Source: Formosa haliotis | GTDB taxonomy: Bacteria > Bacteroidota > Bacteroidia > Flavobacteriales > Flavobacteriaceae | Direction: 5' to 3' | Length of the DNA: 64,000 nucleotides | Assembly: GCF_001685485.1 (NCBI RefSeq) | Contig: NZ_BDEL01000001.1 | Span: 744,001-808,000 of the forward strand | Shown: one piece after another, positions 30,573-39,631 of the stretch | Position numbering within the stretch: the first letter of the stretch is position 1 | How the letters are laid out: every line of letters begins with the position of its first letter | Made by a program: the position numbers and the translations under genes | Notes under the pieces: model-generated | Databases searched by the model: none | What the model saw: the letters and a program-made list of their open reading frames with translations, nothing else | What the model was told of the DNA's origin: nothing

Positions 30573-32186
30573 TTATTGCGGTAATTGACCCTGCCAGCCT
30601 TTATTAAATTGATGTATTAATTGTGCTACGATTTCAGGATGACTGGCTGCACAATTTCTGGTTTCCATCGGGTCTTTTTCATGATCGTACAACTCCACGA
30701 AAACAGGGGGTTTCTCAGGATGCGCTCTATCTTTCCAAACTATAAATCGATATTGCTTGGTGCGCATGGCATATCCCATTAAATTATTTTCAAATAAATT
30801 GCGACTCCAAGCATCTTTTTGCTGTTTTTTTATGCGGGTTTCCACTTCGGTTAAAAGCGGACCGAAAAACGTTTCTCGCATTGCAGGACGCAATGGGTAT
30901 GCTCCCCATTCGCGTAAAGCAGGTGTTGGAAACTGACTAAAAACAGCCGTTTTCCATGGCATGCTAGGTTGAGTTAATAAGGGTTTAAAACTATATCCTT
31001 CTACATGACTTGGTGCTTTTATTTGCGCCAAATCGCATAAGGTTGGGTAGATATCAACTAATTCTACCAAAGCATCTGTTTTTACCCCTCGTGTAGCATT
31101 GGGCATATTTGGTGTTGCTATAATCATAGGCACACGGGTAGCGATTTCAAAATTTGTGGCCTTTCCCCAAATGCCCATATCGCCTAAATGATAACCATGA
31201 TCGCTCCAAAGAATGATAATGGTATTTTCTCTTAAACCTGCCTCATCCAAAGCATCTAATAATTTACCTATTTGCGCATCCACATAACTCACACAAGCTA
31301 AGTAGGCATGCCTTAATGTATGAGATAAAGCATCGTTTATATCGCCTTCTTTAGGAATTCCACTTCTAACGCGTAATTCAAACGAAGGTGTTAACCCCAT
31401 TTCTGCGCCATCAATTGGTCCTTGCATTTGTGAAGCCAACTTAATATCTTTTTCATCATATAAATCCCAATATCTTTTAGGCGAAGTCCAATTTAAATGT
31501 GGTTTATTAAAGCCTAAACCCAAAAAAAACGGTGCTTCTGTTTTCGCCATTTCTTTTAAAGTAGCAATAGCCAACGCAGTATTATAACCATCTAAATAAC
31601 CGGTATCTGGTACATCGGCATTTTCGTAAGCTGGGCCACTTGCCAATCCAAATTTTGCAACATCTCCATACTTCGCAATCATTGCCTTGCGTTGTTGTTT
31701 TGTAGCTTCAATATTTTCTTTTAAAGCAAACCCACTAGGCTTTTCAATGCCTTTAGAAGTTAAACTATCAACAGCTGGTAATCGGCTCCATGATTTTTCA
31801 TCATCAAGATCTCCATGATGAAAGATTTTCCCTGTATAAACCGTTTCGTAACCAGAATTTTTAAAATGCTGAGGCAAGGTAACCACATCGGGATTTACCG
31901 CTCTAAATTTTATATAATTATGAAAAACACCACTGGTTTCGGGACGAATTCCAGTTAACAAACTTGCTCTAGAAGGGCCACAAATAGCCTGTTGGCAATA
32001 GGCATTATTAAATAACAAACCTTCCCTTGCAAGTTTATCTATATTTGGTGTTTTAGCTATTTCTGAACCATAACAACCTAATTCTGGTCTTAAATCATCA
32101 ATAGCAATAAATACAATATTAGGTCGCTCTTGCCCATGAACAAACCACGATGTTAAACATATGAGCATGTAAATTCTTTTAATCAT
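30573..32186 (-). CDS. S1 sulfatase, iduronate-2-sulfatase-like, second copy
   Basis: A 537-residue sulfatase with a signal peptide ending near WFVHGQE (residue 19). D30-D31 lie in FIAIDDLRPE, and the maturation motif is C69-G-P-S-R73 in AYCQQAICGPSRASLL. LWSDHGYHLGDMGIWGK supplies the other half of the site. It shares order and many segments with the sulfatase at 3056-4684 (YNTALAIATLKEM, MGYAMRT, ELYDHEKDP), so the two are paralogues, probably both S1_7. It leads the operon with the FAD oxidoreductase, 31 bases away, and the flavinylation-motif protein. That pairing of desulfation with an exported oxidoreductase is unusual. Confidence 0.9.
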   Translation of the reverse strand: MIKRIYMLICLTSWFVHGQERPNIVFIAIDDLRPELGCYGSEIAKTPNIDKLAREGLLFNNAYCQQAICGPSRASLLTGIRPETSGVFHNYIKFRAVNPDVVTLPQHFKNSGYETVYTGKIFHHGDLDDEKSWSRLPAVDSLTSKGIEKPSGFALKENIEATKQQRKAMIAKYGDVAKFGLASGPAYENADVPDTGYLDGYNTALAIATLKEMAKTEAPFFLGLGFNKPHLNWTSPKRYWDLYDEKDIKLASQMQGPIDGAEMGLTPSFELRVRSGIPKEGDINDALSHTLRHAYLACVSYVDAQIGKLLDALDEAGLRENTIIILWSDHGYHLGDMGIWGKATNFEIATRVPMIIATPNMPNATRGVKTDALVELVDIYPTLCDLAQIKAPSHVEGYSFKPLLTQPSMPWKTAVFSQFPTPALREWGAYPLRPAMRETFFGPLLTEVETRIKKQQKDAWSRNLFENNLMGYAMRTKQYRFIVWKDRAHPEKPPVFVELYDHEKDPMETRNCAASHPEIVAQLIHQFNKGWQGQLPQ

Positions 32187-32347
32187 ATTTAGAGTTCTTT
32201 TAATAAATTCTATATACTCAAATTTAGAACCTCAATTCTAAAAAATTGATTTTTTTGATTACAAAAACTTAACTTCGTATAATTTCAGTAAAAAAATAAC
32301 TTAACATAACTAAAAACGCTCACCCACAAAAAACACTGTAAACAAGC

Positions 32348-33922
32348 ATGTTAAACTCATTTTTAAAATATAGCATTCTCATTATAACACTTAACATCGG
32401 TTTAAGTAGTGGTTTACATGCTCAGCAATTTAAAGCATTTAGAAATGCTACTATAACGAACAAAACACCACTCGACTCTCTTGTTAAAATTTATAAAAAT
32501 GCGCTTCAAAAACAGGATACCTTAGAAATAATATCGAGTTTAATTGATTTAAGCACTATTAACAGAATACATCTTGAATTTAGCGAAGCTTTTAAATATG
32601 CGGGCAATGCTTTATTTCTTGCTGAAGAATTTAAAGACACACTATCAATAGCTCGAGCACATGAAGAATATGGTGTTTTAAATTATTTATTTAAACAAGA
32701 TGAATCTGCTGGAGAGAATTTCAAAAAAGCAAACACCTATTTCCAAATAGCCTATCAAAACAAGCAAATTCCACAATCCCATTTGTTTAGTTCTAGCTAT
32801 AATTTAGCACTGTATTATCAACGCACGGCTCAAGATGATTTGTTATTAAAAAGCATTTCAAAGTGTGAGCAAATCGCAAAAAAATCGATTCAAGACTCTG
32901 TTTGTTATGATTTTTTAAATGAAAAACGCGCCTCAATATTCGAACGAAAAAAAGAATACAGCAAAGCTATTGCACTACTAAAGAAGAGCATAAACAACCT
33001 GAAGCATGCTAAATCGTTTAATGAAAATAAAAGTTTTTTAATCATTCTTAATGCCAGACTTGGCGATCTTTACAGGAGTTTACAGGATTATAAATTGGCT
33101 GGAAATTATTACAAAACAGCCTTAAATATTGAAGATTCTAAAAATGAAAACATATTCTACAAAGCCTACATTTACAGCAGATATGCAGAAACATTAACTG
33201 AATTAGAAGCGTATAAAGACGCCTATAAGAACGAATTTGAGTCTAAAAAAATCTATCAAAGATATTTAAACCCTAGAAATGATGACAATCTTGGTTTTTT
33301 AACCATTAAAAACAACTATAACGAGCAAATAAACAGCAAAAACAAACAACTTATTGCTCAGAAACTAGAGTTAGCCCAGCAAAACCAAAAACTTTTACGT
33401 TTACGTGTTTTATGCTTCGTTTTACTATTTACAGCTATCCTTGCAGCCTTAATAATCCGGTCTCACATTAAAAATATTAAACATCAAAAAAAGGAAGCAG
33501 ATTCAAAATTAGTTATCGACTCCAAAAACAAAGAATTAACAGTAAACACCTTGCAACTTATAGAACGTGAAAAGGTGATTGAATTGTTAAGTGATCACAT
33601 AAAAAAATCGGATTTAGATTCTACAACTCGAACTTTATTAAAAACAATCGACAAACGGTCTATAAATTTATGGGATAGCTTTAACAATCGATTTATAACA
33701 CAAAACGAAGGTTTTTATGAGCGTTTAAAAGCCAAAGCACCCGACTTAAGTGCTGCCGATTTAAAAATATGTGCCCTTATTAAACTAAATTTTACAGGTA
33801 AGGAAATGGCCTATTTACTTGGTATTTCCTTAGGAAGCGTTCATGTTGCACGACATCGATTAAGAAAAAAAATGAATTTAGACCGTGATGTTAACCTCTC
33901 AAACTACATTAATGCCATTTAA
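32348..33922 (+). CDS. TPR-containing membrane regulator with LuxR-type HTH
   Basis: A 524-residue protein. The signal peptide ends near GLHAQQF (residue 26). TPR-like helical repeats fill about 40-320, then a single transmembrane segment at about 350-372 (LRVLCFVLLFTAILAALII), a coiled coil (HQKKEADSKLVIDSKNKEL), and a cytoplasmic LuxR-like HTH in the last 70 residues (LSAADLKICALIKLNFTGKEMAYLLGISLGSVHVARHRLRKKM). The layout suggests periplasmic sensing coupled directly to DNA binding, a class common in Flavobacteriia. It is transcribed divergently from the sulfatase/FAD operon and lies 159 bases before the molybdoenzyme genes on the same strand, so it may control either or both. Ligand unknown. 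Confidence 0.85.
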   Translation: MLNSFLKYSILIITLNIGLSSGLHAQQFKAFRNATITNKTPLDSLVKIYKNALQKQDTLEIISSLIDLSTINRIHLEFSEAFKYAGNALFLAEEFKDTLSIARAHEEYGVLNYLFKQDESAGENFKKANTYFQIAYQNKQIPQSHLFSSSYNLALYYQRTAQDDLLLKSISKCEQIAKKSIQDSVCYDFLNEKRASIFERKKEYSKAIALLKKSINNLKHAKSFNENKSFLIILNARLGDLYRSLQDYKLAGNYYKTALNIEDSKNENIFYKAYIYSRYAETLTELEAYKDAYKNEFESKKIYQRYLNPRNDDNLGFLTIKNNYNEQINSKNKQLIAQKLELAQQNQKLLRLRVLCFVLLFTAILAALIIRSHIKNIKHQKKEADSKLVIDSKNKELTVNTLQLIEREKVIELLSDHIKKSDLDSTTRTLLKTIDKRSINLWDSFNNRFITQNEGFYERLKAKAPDLSAADLKICALIKLNFTGKEMAYLLGISLGSVHVARHRLRKKMNLDRDVNLSNYINAI

Positions 33923-34081
33923 AATAGCTGTTTATGTTAATATTTAAGAAGTAACAGGTAATTATTGCCTGTTAACATGCAAAAATTAATTTTAATTGCA
34001 TATTAATTAGAAAACTAATTTTCAACACATTACAAGAAACATTACATTTAAAGAATAAGTCAATTATATAAACAAACAACT

Positions 34082-34540
34082 ATGATAACGCTACATATAA
34101 ACGGCACCACTCACAAAATAGATGCAGAACCCGATATGCCCTTACTTTGGGCCTTACGAGACCTTCTAGGTTTTACAGGAACAAAATACGGATGTGGGAA
34201 AGGCCTTTGTGGCGCCTGTATGGTTTTAATGGATGGACAAGCCGTAAATTCGTGTTTAATGCCCGTTTCAGCAGTACAGGGTAAAACTTTAATGACCATT
34301 GAAGGAGAATCTGAAAATCTTCAATTATTACAAAAATCATGGGCCGACCTAAATGTTCCGCAATGCGGATTTTGTCAACCAGGTCAACTTATTACAGCCA
34401 CGGCACTTTTAAATAATAATCCATCACCAACTGATGACGATATAAATTCTGCCATGTCTAGAAATTTATGTCGTTGTGGTACGTACCAACGTATTAAAAA
34501 AGCAATTCATCAAACTGTAGATCAAAAAACAAAACCTTAA
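34082..34540 (+). CDS. [2Fe-2S] small subunit of molybdenum hydroxylase (IorA-like)
   Basis: A 152-residue iron-sulfur subunit of the xanthine oxidase family. The first cluster ligands are C38, C43, C46 and C58 (YGCGKGLCGACMVL and NSCL). The second cluster ligands are C95, C98, C130 and C132 (QCGFCQPGQ and LCRCGTYQ). All eight cysteines are present. There is no signal peptide; such subunits are carried out by the Tat signal of the large subunit. The next gene begins 2 bases after the stop. The closest known arrangements are isoquinoline 1-oxidoreductase (IorAB) and cytochrome-linked periplasmic aldehyde dehydrogenases of the AldFGH type. The aldehyde reading suits this locus better than isoquinoline. 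Confidence 0.93.
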   Translation: MITLHINGTTHKIDAEPDMPLLWALRDLLGFTGTKYGCGKGLCGACMVLMDGQAVNSCLMPVSAVQGKTLMTIEGESENLQLLQKSWADLNVPQCGFCQPGQLITATALLNNNPSPTDDDINSAMSRNLCRCGTYQRIKKAIHQTVDQKTKP

Positions 34541-34542
34541 TT

Positions 34543-36729
34543 ATGGCAGGAATAAAAAATATAAGCAGACGAGGTTTTATAAAAAATATAGGCTTAGCTT
34601 CTGGCGGATTCATATTAGCAACATCGCTTTCGTCTTTCACCAAATTTGCAGAGGTGGTTACAGAAGTCAAGTCTTTTAATCCTAATTTATTTATTCAATT
34701 AAATCCAGATGGCAGCTTAATATTGGTAGCCTCTCGATCGGAAATGGGACAAGGAATTAGAACAGCCTTAACCTCGGTAATTGCAGATGAAATGGAAGCC
34801 GATTGGAATCGTGTTTCAGTAAAACAAGCCACTGGAAACGCCATATATGGTAACCAGAACACCGATGGATCTAGAAGTGTTAGAACTCTTTACCAAACCA
34901 TGCGAGTAATGGGGGCTACAGCAAAAGCGATGCTAATTACTGCTGCAGCAAAAACATGGCAAGTTCCAGAATCTGAATGTGTCGCCGAAAACCATTTTAT
35001 TACACATACTTCGGGTAAAAAATTAGGCTATGGCGAATTAGCTCCTTTAGCAAGCACTATAGATACTCCTGAACATGTAACACTTAAATCACCTAAAGAT
35101 TTCAAGTTTATTGGAAAGCAATTACCTAGTATAGACGTTCATGATTTTGTTAATGGAAGTGCGATTTACGGATTGGATAAACGCTTGCCTAATTTAAAAT
35201 TTGCTGCGGTAAAACGTTGTCCTGTTACTTTTGGAACAGTAAAAACTTTCGACAAAACAGAAGCATTAAAAATAAAAGGTGTGCTCGAGGTTGTTGAAAT
35301 TCCTTGGGTAAAACGCGCCTATGGTGCTCTGGGAGGTGTTGCTGTAATCGCTACAAATACATGGGCCGCTTTTAAAGGGCGAGATGCGTTAAAAGTAACT
35401 TGGGATTATGGCGAAAATAAAGATTATAACACTGAATTATTTATAAACCAACTAGAAGAAACCGTACATAAAAAAGGTCGGGTTGACAAATCTATAGGGA
35501 ATACAGAAACCGCTTTTAGTACAGCAAGCAATATAGTTGAACACACTTATAAATTACCACATTTGGCGCACACTCCTATGGAAGTTCCAAATGCGATCGC
35601 GTGGGTTCAAGGTGATACTTGCGAAGTTTGGGCTCCTGTACAAGCTCCTCAATCGGCAAGAAAAGAAGTTGCTAATTTTTTAAATATAGATGAAGAAAAA
35701 GTCACTATAAACGTACAATTGTTAGGTGGTGGTTTTGGAAGAAAGGCTAAACCCGATTATGTTGTTGAAGCCACTGCTTTATCTAAAGCCATTAATGCTC
35801 CTGTTCAGGTAGTTTGGTCTCGTGAAGACGATATTAAAAACGCCTATTATCATACCATTTCGTCGCAATATTTAAAAGCTAGTTTAGACAAAAACGGACA
35901 AGTCACGGGTTGGTTACACCGTTTGGCACTACCTACAATAAAATCTACTTTTCAGCATGGTGCCAATACGCCACAAGCGGGCGAACTGGATAGCGCTGTA
36001 AATGTACCTTATAATATTCCTAATATTCAAATTGAAAGCGGAACCTCTAATGCACACCTTAGAATTGGTTGGTTACGTTCGGTAATAAATATTCCAAATG
36101 CATTTTGTATAAATGTTTTCGCCGATGAATTAGCTGCCGAAACAGGAAAAGACCCTTTAGAATTCAGATTAAATCTTATTGGTCCCGACAGACTTGAAGA
36201 CACTAAAAACGAATATAAATACGATACTGCAAAACTGAAACATGTACTTAAAACAGCTGCAAAAAACATTGGTTATGGCAAACCATTACCTAAAGGACAT
36301 GGCATAGGATTGGCAGTACATTATAGTTTCTTTTCGCATGTTGCCACAGCCATAGAAGTTTCGGTTATTGATAACAAGCTAAAAGTACACAACGTGAGTA
36401 TTGTAATTGACTGCGGGACTGCTATTAATAAAAATTCGGTTGTAGCGCAGATGGAAGGGGCTACTGTTTTCGGTTTGTCTTTAGCCATGTATGGCAAAAT
36501 ATCGACTAAAAATGGTGTTGTTGAACAAAGTAATTTTAATGACTATCAAATTTTAAGAATGGTTGATACTCCTAAAACACAGGTTGAAATTATTGAAAAT
36601 AATGCCAAACCTACCGGGGTTGGCGAACCAGGAGTTCCTGTTATTGCTCCTGCACTTGTAAATGCCATATTTAATGCTACTGGAAAACGGTACAGAAGTT
36701 TGCCTTTATCTGAACATGGTTTGGTATAA
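34543..36729 (+). CDS. Molybdopterin large subunit of exported aldehyde oxidoreductase (IorB-like)
   Basis: A 728-residue catalytic subunit. SRRGFIKN (residues 8-15) followed by GLASGGFILATSLSSF is a Tat signal. The molybdopterin-binding segments include GQGIRTALTSVIADEMEADW, LLGGGFGRKAKPDYVVEA and GVGEPGVPVIAPAL, in which E695 corresponds to the catalytic glutamate of the xanthine oxidase family. There is no FAD subunit and no fused cytochrome domain, so electrons must leave by another carrier; a monohaem cytochrome c gene converges on it with 73 bases between. XdhC and a MocA-like gene 20 kb away would supply finished cofactor. I propose a sugar aldehyde as substrate, with free 3,6-anhydrogalactose the most attractive candidate. 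Subunit type is firm; substrate is a guess. Confidence 0.9.
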   Translation: MAGIKNISRRGFIKNIGLASGGFILATSLSSFTKFAEVVTEVKSFNPNLFIQLNPDGSLILVASRSEMGQGIRTALTSVIADEMEADWNRVSVKQATGNAIYGNQNTDGSRSVRTLYQTMRVMGATAKAMLITAAAKTWQVPESECVAENHFITHTSGKKLGYGELAPLASTIDTPEHVTLKSPKDFKFIGKQLPSIDVHDFVNGSAIYGLDKRLPNLKFAAVKRCPVTFGTVKTFDKTEALKIKGVLEVVEIPWVKRAYGALGGVAVIATNTWAAFKGRDALKVTWDYGENKDYNTELFINQLEETVHKKGRVDKSIGNTETAFSTASNIVEHTYKLPHLAHTPMEVPNAIAWVQGDTCEVWAPVQAPQSARKEVANFLNIDEEKVTINVQLLGGGFGRKAKPDYVVEATALSKAINAPVQVVWSREDDIKNAYYHTISSQYLKASLDKNGQVTGWLHRLALPTIKSTFQHGANTPQAGELDSAVNVPYNIPNIQIESGTSNAHLRIGWLRSVINIPNAFCINVFADELAAETGKDPLEFRLNLIGPDRLEDTKNEYKYDTAKLKHVLKTAAKNIGYGKPLPKGHGIGLAVHYSFFSHVATAIEVSVIDNKLKVHNVSIVIDCGTAINKNSVVAQMEGATVFGLSLAMYGKISTKNGVVEQSNFNDYQILRMVDTPKTQVEIIENNAKPTGVGEPGVPVIAPALVNAIFNATGKRYRSLPLSEHGLV

Positions 36730-36748
36730 TCACTACAGTTTAATTACT

Positions 36749-36783
36749 AAAAACGCAGATAACGTATTGTGATCTGCGTTTTT
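36749..36783. terminator. Bidirectional terminator between molybdoenzyme and cytochrome genes
   Basis: A perfect 12-bp stem, AAAAACGCAGAT / ATCTGCGTTTTT, with an 11-base loop and A/T runs on both sides. It sits between convergent genes and probably serves both. Confidence 0.9.
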
Positions 36784-36802
36784 ATTTTCATAGTACACCT
36801 AT

Positions 36803-37207
36803 TTATTTTATAGCCGTTGCTATTGTTTCTTCTTCTATTAACCCAAATTCATTCCCCCAACTGTTGGAGATATAATTTACAACATCTGTTAATTCCTTTG
36901 TACTTAAATTATGACTTGGCATACTGCCGTAATACGACACACCGTTTACTTTAATTTCACCACTTAGGCCTTTTAAAATATTTTGGGCCGCTCTAGGAAT
37001 ATCCGACAGCAAATAATCCGACTTGGCTAAAGGCGGAAATGCTCCTGTTAAACCTTCCCCATTTTCCATATGGCAAGCAATACATTGTACATTATAAATC
37101 TGTTTACCCCTATTTATACGCTCTTGTAATTCATTCTGACCGAAAACAAAACCCGTATACAACATTACAGTAAGGCTTATTATACTTTTAATAAAATTCA
37201 TAGTCAA
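36803..37207 (-). CDS. Periplasmic monohaem cytochrome c
   Basis: A 134-residue protein with a signal peptide ending at VFGQN (residue 24). The haem site is C42-I-A-C45-H46. M96 in YYGSMPSHN is the likely axial ligand, as in small class I cytochromes, and the helix LSTKELTDVVNYISNSWG closes the fold. It begins 2 bases after the GH-A hydrolase stop, so it shares that transcript, yet it converges on the IorAB-like molybdoenzyme. Cytochrome c subunits are the electron acceptors of IorAB-type aldehyde dehydrogenases in proteobacteria, so it plausibly takes electrons from that enzyme toward a terminal oxidase. The partnership is inferred from position. Confidence 0.9.
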   Translation of the reverse strand: MTMNFIKSIISLTVMLYTGFVFGQNELQERINRGKQIYNVQCIACHMENGEGLTGAFPPLAKSDYLLSDIPRAAQNILKGLSGEIKVNGVSYYGSMPSHNLSTKELTDVVNYISNSWGNEFGLIEEETIATAIK

Positions 37208-37209
37208 TA

Positions 37210-39498
37210 TTATTTTTTTTCTGATAATTCAACAAAATACACCTCGTAAGGTTTTAACACAGGCTGCAAGGACACTTCTATACCATTTAACAGGTCCTTA
37301 CAGTAGACCTCATGTTCTGCCCCTTTAAGCTTTATCGCTATATTGGTGTCTGTTTTACCCAAGTTAATTATAGACAGAACATAATTTCCTGCATCGTTTG
37401 TTGTGTAACGCCACATACATCCTTTATAACCGTTCGCGTTTGTTTCTGTTACCGAAATTTCGGGCAGACCACTTTTGTTTTTTACTTGCGCTAAAACCGA
37501 CGCTTTTGTTCGATCTAAAGTAGAAACAATTAATAAGGTTCCTTTACTCTGCTTTAATCGTTCTAAAGGCAATCCGTATTCATTCCTTTTTAAACTGATC
37601 GCATCTGTAATAATTGTACCTCCTTCATCTAAATACTGCTGTAAGGCATTTAATTCTTCTTGAGTAACATGTTCTGTATTATACACCAAAACCACATCCC
37701 ACAAGTTAGAATTCTGCTCTAAAAGTATATTCTTGGTGGCAAATCCCAAAGGAATCCCTTCAAAATTTAAAGCTTCATACGCTTCAAAAATACCATCCAT
37801 ATAGCTGGCTTTATTTGCTGCAGACGTTTTAGAATAAAATAAGCGAATAGGTTTTCTCGCATTTTGCATCTTAACAATCTCTTCACTATAGGAGTTTAAA
37901 TCCATAATAGTTGAAAACAATTCATTGGTAACCTGTGGTTGCTGATTGTTAGATCCTGCATAACCTTTAGTTACTTTTTTTCTTAAGGAGCCATCTATAT
38001 CTCTTGGCCAATACCACGTTTGCGATGCATTTAAACCTAAAATATGAGCCGCCCAATGTACAGCTCGCACATAGGCAGGATCCATATATAAATCGCGTGA
38101 ATGATTGGTACTTAACAAATGACTTTCGGAATTAAAATTAAGTTGATTAGGACGTACAGATTTCAAAAAATCATAGCCCATAAAGAGCTCTCTCCAGCCA
38201 AAAGCATATTTTTGGTCTAATACAATTTCTCCCGATCGGGTATAATTATAATTTGCTGCAACATCGTTACCGTTAATCTCACTCAATTCTGTTAAAGCTT
38301 CCAAATCAATACCTGTACAAGGATCGTTATTGGTAAAAAATGAAGGCATAATTTTTAATTGCGCCTTTGCACTGGGATCGTATTTTCTTATTTCAGATTT
38401 CATCCAAGTAAACCATTGGGTTACTCTATAGTCATTAAAGGTATTCCAATCGTACCATTTTGGAGTGCCCAGAAGTGAAATATCCATAGGGATTTCTACA
38501 GTAATGGCATCAAAATTTTTAAAATTCGTGTGCCACAATGCATTTAATTGCGCTATAGATTGATGCTTTGTTTGTAACCATTTTTTAAACTTTTCAATGG
38601 TAAATGCGCTTACACTTTGACTGCTCCACACTTTTTTAGAACCATTTTTATAAGTAATCCATCGTGGCTCGTTACATAACATATAACCTAAATTGGTATA
38701 CTGTTTACCTGCCATTTTAGGAACAGTTCCTTTGATAAGATTCCCCATTAATTCCTTTGCTCCCGGGTTATCGATATCATACTCTAAAAACGGAGCACCT
38801 TGCATACGATTAAATGTAGCACCGTATTTTTTGTTTGTCCATTCTGGCACATTTTTATTATTTATAAACACAAAACCAGGTGTATTACTTGATTCGGCAT
38901 ATAATTTTTGAAGAAAATTTTCATCCACATTTCCAGAAGCATCTACAAACGAGGGTGAGATAAACGCCACATCTAAATCCCCATAAAACTCTTGTAACTG
39001 TTTAGAATCTGGTTTCCATGTAAAATCGGCCAAAAAAACAGGCCGGTTATTACATGTAATTTGATTAGACTCTACCTTAACTTTAGTCCAATCTATATTA
39101 GGAATTGGTTGTCTTATTACTTTACCATCCCGCAACTTTTCAGCATATAGTATGGCATTATCAAGCATCTTAATAATGTCGTTTCTTTCAAAATCTGGTA
39201 GAGCCTCGGCCATAGATTTCGCATTGTTTTTATAAATTGAAAATTGCTTGAAATAGGATTCGTTTTCAGCCTTATGGCTTTCATCCCATTGGGCATATTT
39301 CAAAAACTCTTCGGCCGTTCTCACTGTCATGCGCTCTTTTAAAGCATCTTTTCCTTGAGCTTCAATGGTGTAAATTAATTGATCTAGTTGTGAAATTTTA
39401 TTATTAGCAGTCTTTTCTAAGGATTGTGAAAAAGACAAATTAACCATTAATACGAAGAGATAAACAAATCCTTTATATTTTATTTTTGAAACCATCAT
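37210..39498 (-). CDS. Clan GH-A glycoside hydrolase, GH42/GH167-like, second copy
   Basis: A 762-residue protein with a type I signal peptide ending near LSFSQS (residue 25), where its paralogue at 7004-9397 is a lipoprotein. The candidate acid/base is E277 in GYMLCNEPRW, and the nucleophile E458 in NFNSESHLLS. Order and spacing match the paralogue throughout, including LPDFER, EYDIDNPGAKEL, TPKWYDWN and TNANGYKGCMWRYT near the C-terminus. Probably another exo-acting enzyme on desulfated oligogalactans. Different export routes suggest one works at the surface or membrane and the other in the periplasm. It starts an operon with cytochrome c; an imperfect hairpin separates it from the aldolase operon upstream. 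Confidence 0.7.
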   Translation of the reverse strand: MMVSKIKYKGFVYLFVLMVNLSFSQSLEKTANNKISQLDQLIYTIEAQGKDALKERMTVRTAEEFLKYAQWDESHKAENESYFKQFSIYKNNAKSMAEALPDFERNDIIKMLDNAILYAEKLRDGKVIRQPIPNIDWTKVKVESNQITCNNRPVFLADFTWKPDSKQLQEFYGDLDVAFISPSFVDASGNVDENFLQKLYAESSNTPGFVFINNKNVPEWTNKKYGATFNRMQGAPFLEYDIDNPGAKELMGNLIKGTVPKMAGKQYTNLGYMLCNEPRWITYKNGSKKVWSSQSVSAFTIEKFKKWLQTKHQSIAQLNALWHTNFKNFDAITVEIPMDISLLGTPKWYDWNTFNDYRVTQWFTWMKSEIRKYDPSAKAQLKIMPSFFTNNDPCTGIDLEALTELSEINGNDVAANYNYTRSGEIVLDQKYAFGWRELFMGYDFLKSVRPNQLNFNSESHLLSTNHSRDLYMDPAYVRAVHWAAHILGLNASQTWYWPRDIDGSLRKKVTKGYAGSNNQQPQVTNELFSTIMDLNSYSEEIVKMQNARKPIRLFYSKTSAANKASYMDGIFEAYEALNFEGIPLGFATKNILLEQNSNLWDVVLVYNTEHVTQEELNALQQYLDEGGTIITDAISLKRNEYGLPLERLKQSKGTLLIVSTLDRTKASVLAQVKNKSGLPEISVTETNANGYKGCMWRYTTNDAGNYVLSIINLGKTDTNIAIKLKGAEHEVYCKDLLNGIEVSLQPVLKPYEVYFVELSEKK

Positions 39499-39532
39499 TT
39501 GAAATTTTTATTCCATTAAATTTAGAACTAAA

Positions 39533-39569
39533 AAAAAGAGAACAGCTAAATTATAGTTATTCCCTTTTT
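39533..39569 (-). terminator. Imperfect hairpin between aldolase and GH-A gene
   Basis: Arms at 39533-39548 and 39554-39569 pair at 14 of 16 positions, counting one G-U, with a 5-base loop. On the minus strand the stem ends in a T-run. It likely terminates or attenuates the cycloisomerase/dehydrogenase/aldolase transcript before the hydrolase gene. Confidence 0.55.
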
Positions 39570-39631
39570 CACTCACTTATAAATAATCCTATAATTCCTC
39601 ATGCAAAAGATTTATTATAGTTTTTTATACA

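Noticed and set aside
34082..36729. Isoquinoline 1-oxidoreductase as literal function
   Set aside because: The subunit family takes this name in annotation, but nothing nearby handles N-heterocycles; a sugar aldehyde fits the context better.
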